Shown piece by piece: positions 60,259-64,000 of a stretch of 64,000 nt of DNA. Positions within the stretch are counted from its first letter, which is position 1. The number at the start of each line of letters is the position of its first letter. The translations under genes and the position numbers were made by a program. Where the stretch lies: positions 7,411,284 to 7,475,283 of the forward strand of contig NC_058061.1 in assembly GCF_020085105.1 (NCBI RefSeq), in the 5' to 3' direction. Below the pieces are notes generated by a model. It searched no databases. It had not been told where the DNA came from and saw only the letters and a program-made list of their open reading frames with translations. This stretch comes from Siniperca chuatsi (lineage: Eukaryota; Chordata; Actinopteri; Centrarchiformes; Sinipercidae).

Positions 60259-63200
60259 AATGGTCTTAGGGACTTGTCGTTGCCTTCTCTGGTTTTAATG
60301 CACAGGTTTGTACCTCTGAAGAACCAGGTATTTTCAATCCAGTAACTCATCTTCTGTACTGTTATTTCTACCAAGAGAGTCTCATGCCCATCCAAGCCTT
60401 GGAAGTGCTCCGACTGTAACCCCTCGTGTCCACTTGATGTGGCTGCGTCGCATTCTGGTTTTTACAGGCATACTGAATACACGTTTGCAGCTCATTTAGC
60501 CCTGTCTGGGACTGTCTCATCCACTGCATGGGAGACGGTACCGGAAGATCCCATAGAAAAGTGCAGGGAAGCAGATGTGCGCTGCTCTTGGAAGTGGAGA
60601 AGTAAACCAGCCGTACATACCAACCAGTTAGCCTTCGTTCTTTAAGTCTTTCATCGAAATATACTGTTTGAAAACACTTCCGATAAAGCATCAACCTCAC
60701 CTTTGTGTCACTTGTCGAAGTTTGTTTTCGAGTGTGGAATGGGCTCATTGTTGCTCCTTGTGGCTGCAAGTGGGAAAAACAGCCACTACAACTGCTGTTC
60801 TCACTAACTGTCACGCAATTTTTTTACGTTTCCAGGGGGTCGTCTCCGCAAGTCCACTGCTATTGAGGTCTTGCAGTTAATGTCACAGCTTCTAACAGCT
60901 GCTATACTGATGGAACTGGATAGACAATGCTATCCTTAGACCTGCTACCATGTAAATGAATTCATACTGACTGCTGAGGTAGCTAGTTTCACGTGAAATA
61001 ATCTCATCAAAGTAAATTTTTATTATACCTTAAACAAAAACCAAAAGCACTAAACAGAGTTACATTTCACCATCTTTCACTTAATAAATATCTCAGAAAT
61101 GTATCGATATCTGCAATCAAAAGCATCATGCTAGGGGACCATTGCTGTGATTAAACTTGGAACCTGCAGTTTACAAGGTTTACAAGGCTTTGCAGTGATC
61201 AAGTTATAAATGATGACTTTAATATCTGTAAATGTTAACTGTAGATACTGTTTGACAAACAGTGTTTGGGTTAGTTAAAGAAAGTGTACAAGTCAGTAGA
61301 CATAAAGGCTAACTATCAATTAACTATTGTAACCTACAGTAGATTCAAAATAGAATCACTTTAGGTTTATTTCACACACTGATTCAAACTCAATCATAAT
61401 TAAGTGATTATGCTGAAACTTATACTCTGGACTGCAACAACAAAATCTCCCTTTTGAAGACACTCATAATCCCAAATAGATGTTGATCGCTATGAACCAG
61501 AGCACATAACATAGCACATAACAAAGTTTGTCTTTGTTGTTTTCAGCAGCACAAAGTCTGATACATGTTTTCAGAACCAGATGACAGGACTCCATCATGT
61601 GAATACATAATGTATCTTAAATGCAGATGCATGAAATTACTCAAACCATAGCATAAAAAAACACATTACATGTCTTCAGAAAATGAACACTTAATATATA
61701 GTATATATGCTTAGTATAATGGGTGAGCAAACAAAAACAAACAGTAGACATTAACTACATTGTATATCCACAGAAGAGAACTTGATATGAATCTTAAAGA
61801 AGAACTGAAAAAGAACTTTATAATACAACCAGACTGGTGTCATAGGCTAATACAGAATATATGTGTTAGATGTGTAGCAGTGTGTTGAACATGCAAACAA
61901 CACTGTGGGTGTGGTTAGCTGTTAGCTGCAGAGGGATAGGTGGGAGAGTGGCTCAGGTGAGCAGCGTCAGGGAGAGATAATTGGCACGGCCATGCCTTGT
62001 TGACTAATTATGCTCTCCCCTTTATATGCTGTAGCATGCTGGACCTGACGTGCACGCGTGCACACACGCACACGCACACACTTCGTTGCATGAACTTTTG
62101 GAAAAAGAGAAACGACGCAGCGCAGACTGGTATTTCCTTTTGGAATATCGTGTGTGTGAGTGAGCGTGACAATAAAGAGTTACCTGGGGATTGTGCGTTG
62201 GCGTCTGTATTCTGCCAAGGAACTCACGGTAGCCGAATCGGCTATAAACACTATTGAAATTTTTATTTCAGCTTATTTCGTTGTTTCACGATGGTGCCAC
62301 TCATTTTTGCATAAATGTCAGAATACCATTAGTTCTCTATCAACTCAACGTCACAGTTCTATCATAGGCAGACATCATACTAGCTTCCATCCAAATTTAG
62401 CGCACCCATTAACTGAATTTTTAGAAAATCCAGTAAAGAAAATGCAAATGAATGTGCATTTCCATCCACCCCTGTGCAAATATTAGGACTTGGGCGCATC
62501 AAGATAAACAGTTGGTGGTGCTAATGCTCCAGTTGGGAGGAAGAGGACACAACAAGATGATGTAATTGAAAGAGCAGCAGTCAGTTGTCAAACAAACAAA
62601 AATGATGTGGAAACATGATGGAAATATAAGCGGATGACTGACTCTGATTTCAGATGCGGGTCCATTGGCCAGCAAAAAACTTCCACCAACTCTGTTCAAA
62701 ATATCTGATTGGAGAAATATCAGATTTTGAAGAGGACACAGTTTAATGACAGTGTAGCAAAAAGGCAACAAATGTAATTTTTAGCAATCAATTAAAATCA
62801 ATAAATAAAATGTGTCCATTGTATCATTACCAAAAATAAATTAGAATTACCGCCCCACGGTTGTATGCCTCCAACAACCAGTCAAGTTGCAGTTTACATC
62901 CATGTCTGTCCAGACTCATATAATATATTTAGTGAATACTTTGGAAGGAATCGAATAAAAGTGGGTGTTTTTGGCTAAATTGAGGTTATCACTATATTGA
63001 TGATACACATGCATGATTCCAGTGAATATACATTGTTGAACTGATTAATGAAGGATTATCATAGATGTATTGGCTAAACAGGTATACATGTATTTGATTA
63101 CTATGTAAAGATGGATTCTTATAGAGATAGATGCACAAAATGTGCTGCTTTTGTTTTCTCCTGACATTTTTAGATGCGAAGTCTCTCTATGAGCTGTAGG

Positions 63201-64000
63201 TGAAACTCACTCACTCACTCACAGGATCACGATTAGCTAGGCACGCTCCAATACGTTGTTTGCAGTCACGTGATTCCGATGACGCTCAAAGTTCAGAATG
63301 AGGCAGCAAGTGAAAGGCAGAGCGGACGAGATGGAGGAAAGCCCGTACTGTGCTAGTTATTGTTTAGTCATTGTGTCGTCCCAGTCAACATGTGTGTGAA
63401 ATCTGTAATCACTTCAATTCGTTCATAAATTATTATGGTATTATTATGGTTTTGAATAACAAAAAAAGTGTTTTTCCAAGACTTTATGATGTCACAGTGA
63501 AGTTGACCTTTGACATTTTGGGTAAAAAATGTAATCATTTCATCGTTGTATCCCATTTAACATCTGTGTGAAATTTTGTCAGAATTACCGCATCAATTCT
63601 TAAGTTATGGTTCCTGAGAATGGGACAGACACTCTTCTTCGTCTGTCTTGCACAAAGTAATACTCCCTAAGATTACATTATATTAATAATAGTAATCATT
63701 TGATCTAATCAGTAATTAGCACAGTGAACGGCAGCATAAGTTGCTGTCAGTCATCAAAAAGAAATTCTTTTTGATTTTCTCCTGTGGGTCCATGTAGTTG
63801 GTTCATAACAAGTCAGTGTGAACCCTCAATGGCCTATGTAAAGCAACAATGGGTCATTTTTTTCTTTGGTCCAGATCAAAGGAACTGAACTACAGGTGTG
63901 AACAAAGACTACACATACTGTATGTTAATGAACAAGCTAAATGGAACAATGACTAAATCGTGTTTTTGAACTTTAGCACTACTTGTCTGCTGTATAGTTC
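60259..64000. other. Right-hand intergenic DNA, no gene recognised
   Basis: AT-rich. The longest open frame (60368-60814, minus, 148 codons) has no recognised motif and looks compositionally random. A CA/GCACAC tract lies at about 62048-62080. A degenerate repeat at about 63360-63640 is listed separately. Confidence 0.5.
63360..63640 (+). repeat. Degenerate 'gtcacagtgacctttgacc' teleost repeat, two units
   Basis: Two diverged units follow each other: (gtc)ccagtcaacatgtgtgtgaa ... catcgttgtatcccatttaa, then catctgtgtgaaattttgtc ... gagaatgggacagac. gtcacagtgaagttgacctt followed by tgac lies between. This resembles a common fish repeat whose class I cannot name. Confidence 0.45.

Noticed and set aside
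60368-60814. 148-codon minus-strand open frame
   Set aside because: No motif, no codon pattern, no splice partners; beside a SINE in AT-rich DNA.

Overview
The window is nuclear DNA from a ray-finned (teleost) fish. The genes are split by GT-AG introns (one looks GC-AG). The proteins are vertebrate. The intergenic DNA is full of fish-type repeats: Tc1 copies, hAT-like and other MITEs, a tRNA-derived SINE, long TA/CA microsatellites and fossil LTR elements. No operon, CRISPR array, phage or bacterial feature was seen.

Layout, left to right. (1) About 1-6.2 kb, + strand: the 3' end of a quaking (QKI) RNA-binding protein gene, with two alternative C-terminal ends (QKI-6-like MAFPTKG and QKI-5-like nuclear tail) and a probable long 3' UTR. 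(2) 6.2-10.5 kb: intergenic DNA with microsatellites and three transposon relics close together. (3) 11.1-13.9 kb, + strand: complete seven-exon timm23 (mitochondrial import channel), with a Tc1-type relic in intron 3. (4) 14.85-17.6 kb, - strand: a secreted chymotrypsin-fold serine protease, convergent with timm23, with poly(A) signals about 33 bases apart. (5) 17.6-21.9 kb: repeats, including a nested transposon insertion and a 484-base TA array. (6) 21.9-23.9 kb, - strand: gprin2-like single coding exon, head-to-head with (7) 26.8-31.2 kb, + strand: syt15. The timm23/gprin2/syt15 grouping recalls human 10q11. (8) 32.5-35.1 kb, + strand: nat9. (9) 35.3-42.6 kb: repeat-rich DNA, including one full-length but dead Tc1 transposon. 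(10) 42.7-46.9 kb, - strand: lrrc59. (11) 49.4-59.8 kb, - strand: a 5-HT3-like cation-selective Cys-loop receptor with ten coding exons; two introns hold LTR-retroelement fossils. (12) 59.8-64 kb: no gene recognised; a SINE and degenerate repeats.

The genes do not form one pathway. They are ordinary vertebrate genes: RNA processing, mitochondrial import, secreted proteolysis, neurite or membrane signalling, membrane traffic, N-acetylation, ER/ribosome tethering and a ligand-gated channel. I found no convincing undescribed system. The best leads are the unusual S1 pocket of the protease, QKI-type binding motifs in QKI's own 3' end, the convergent transcript ends, a GC-AG intron in syt15, and several nested or shared MITE families. 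Exon limits were read by eye from splice consensus and reading frame, and all homology calls are from memory.
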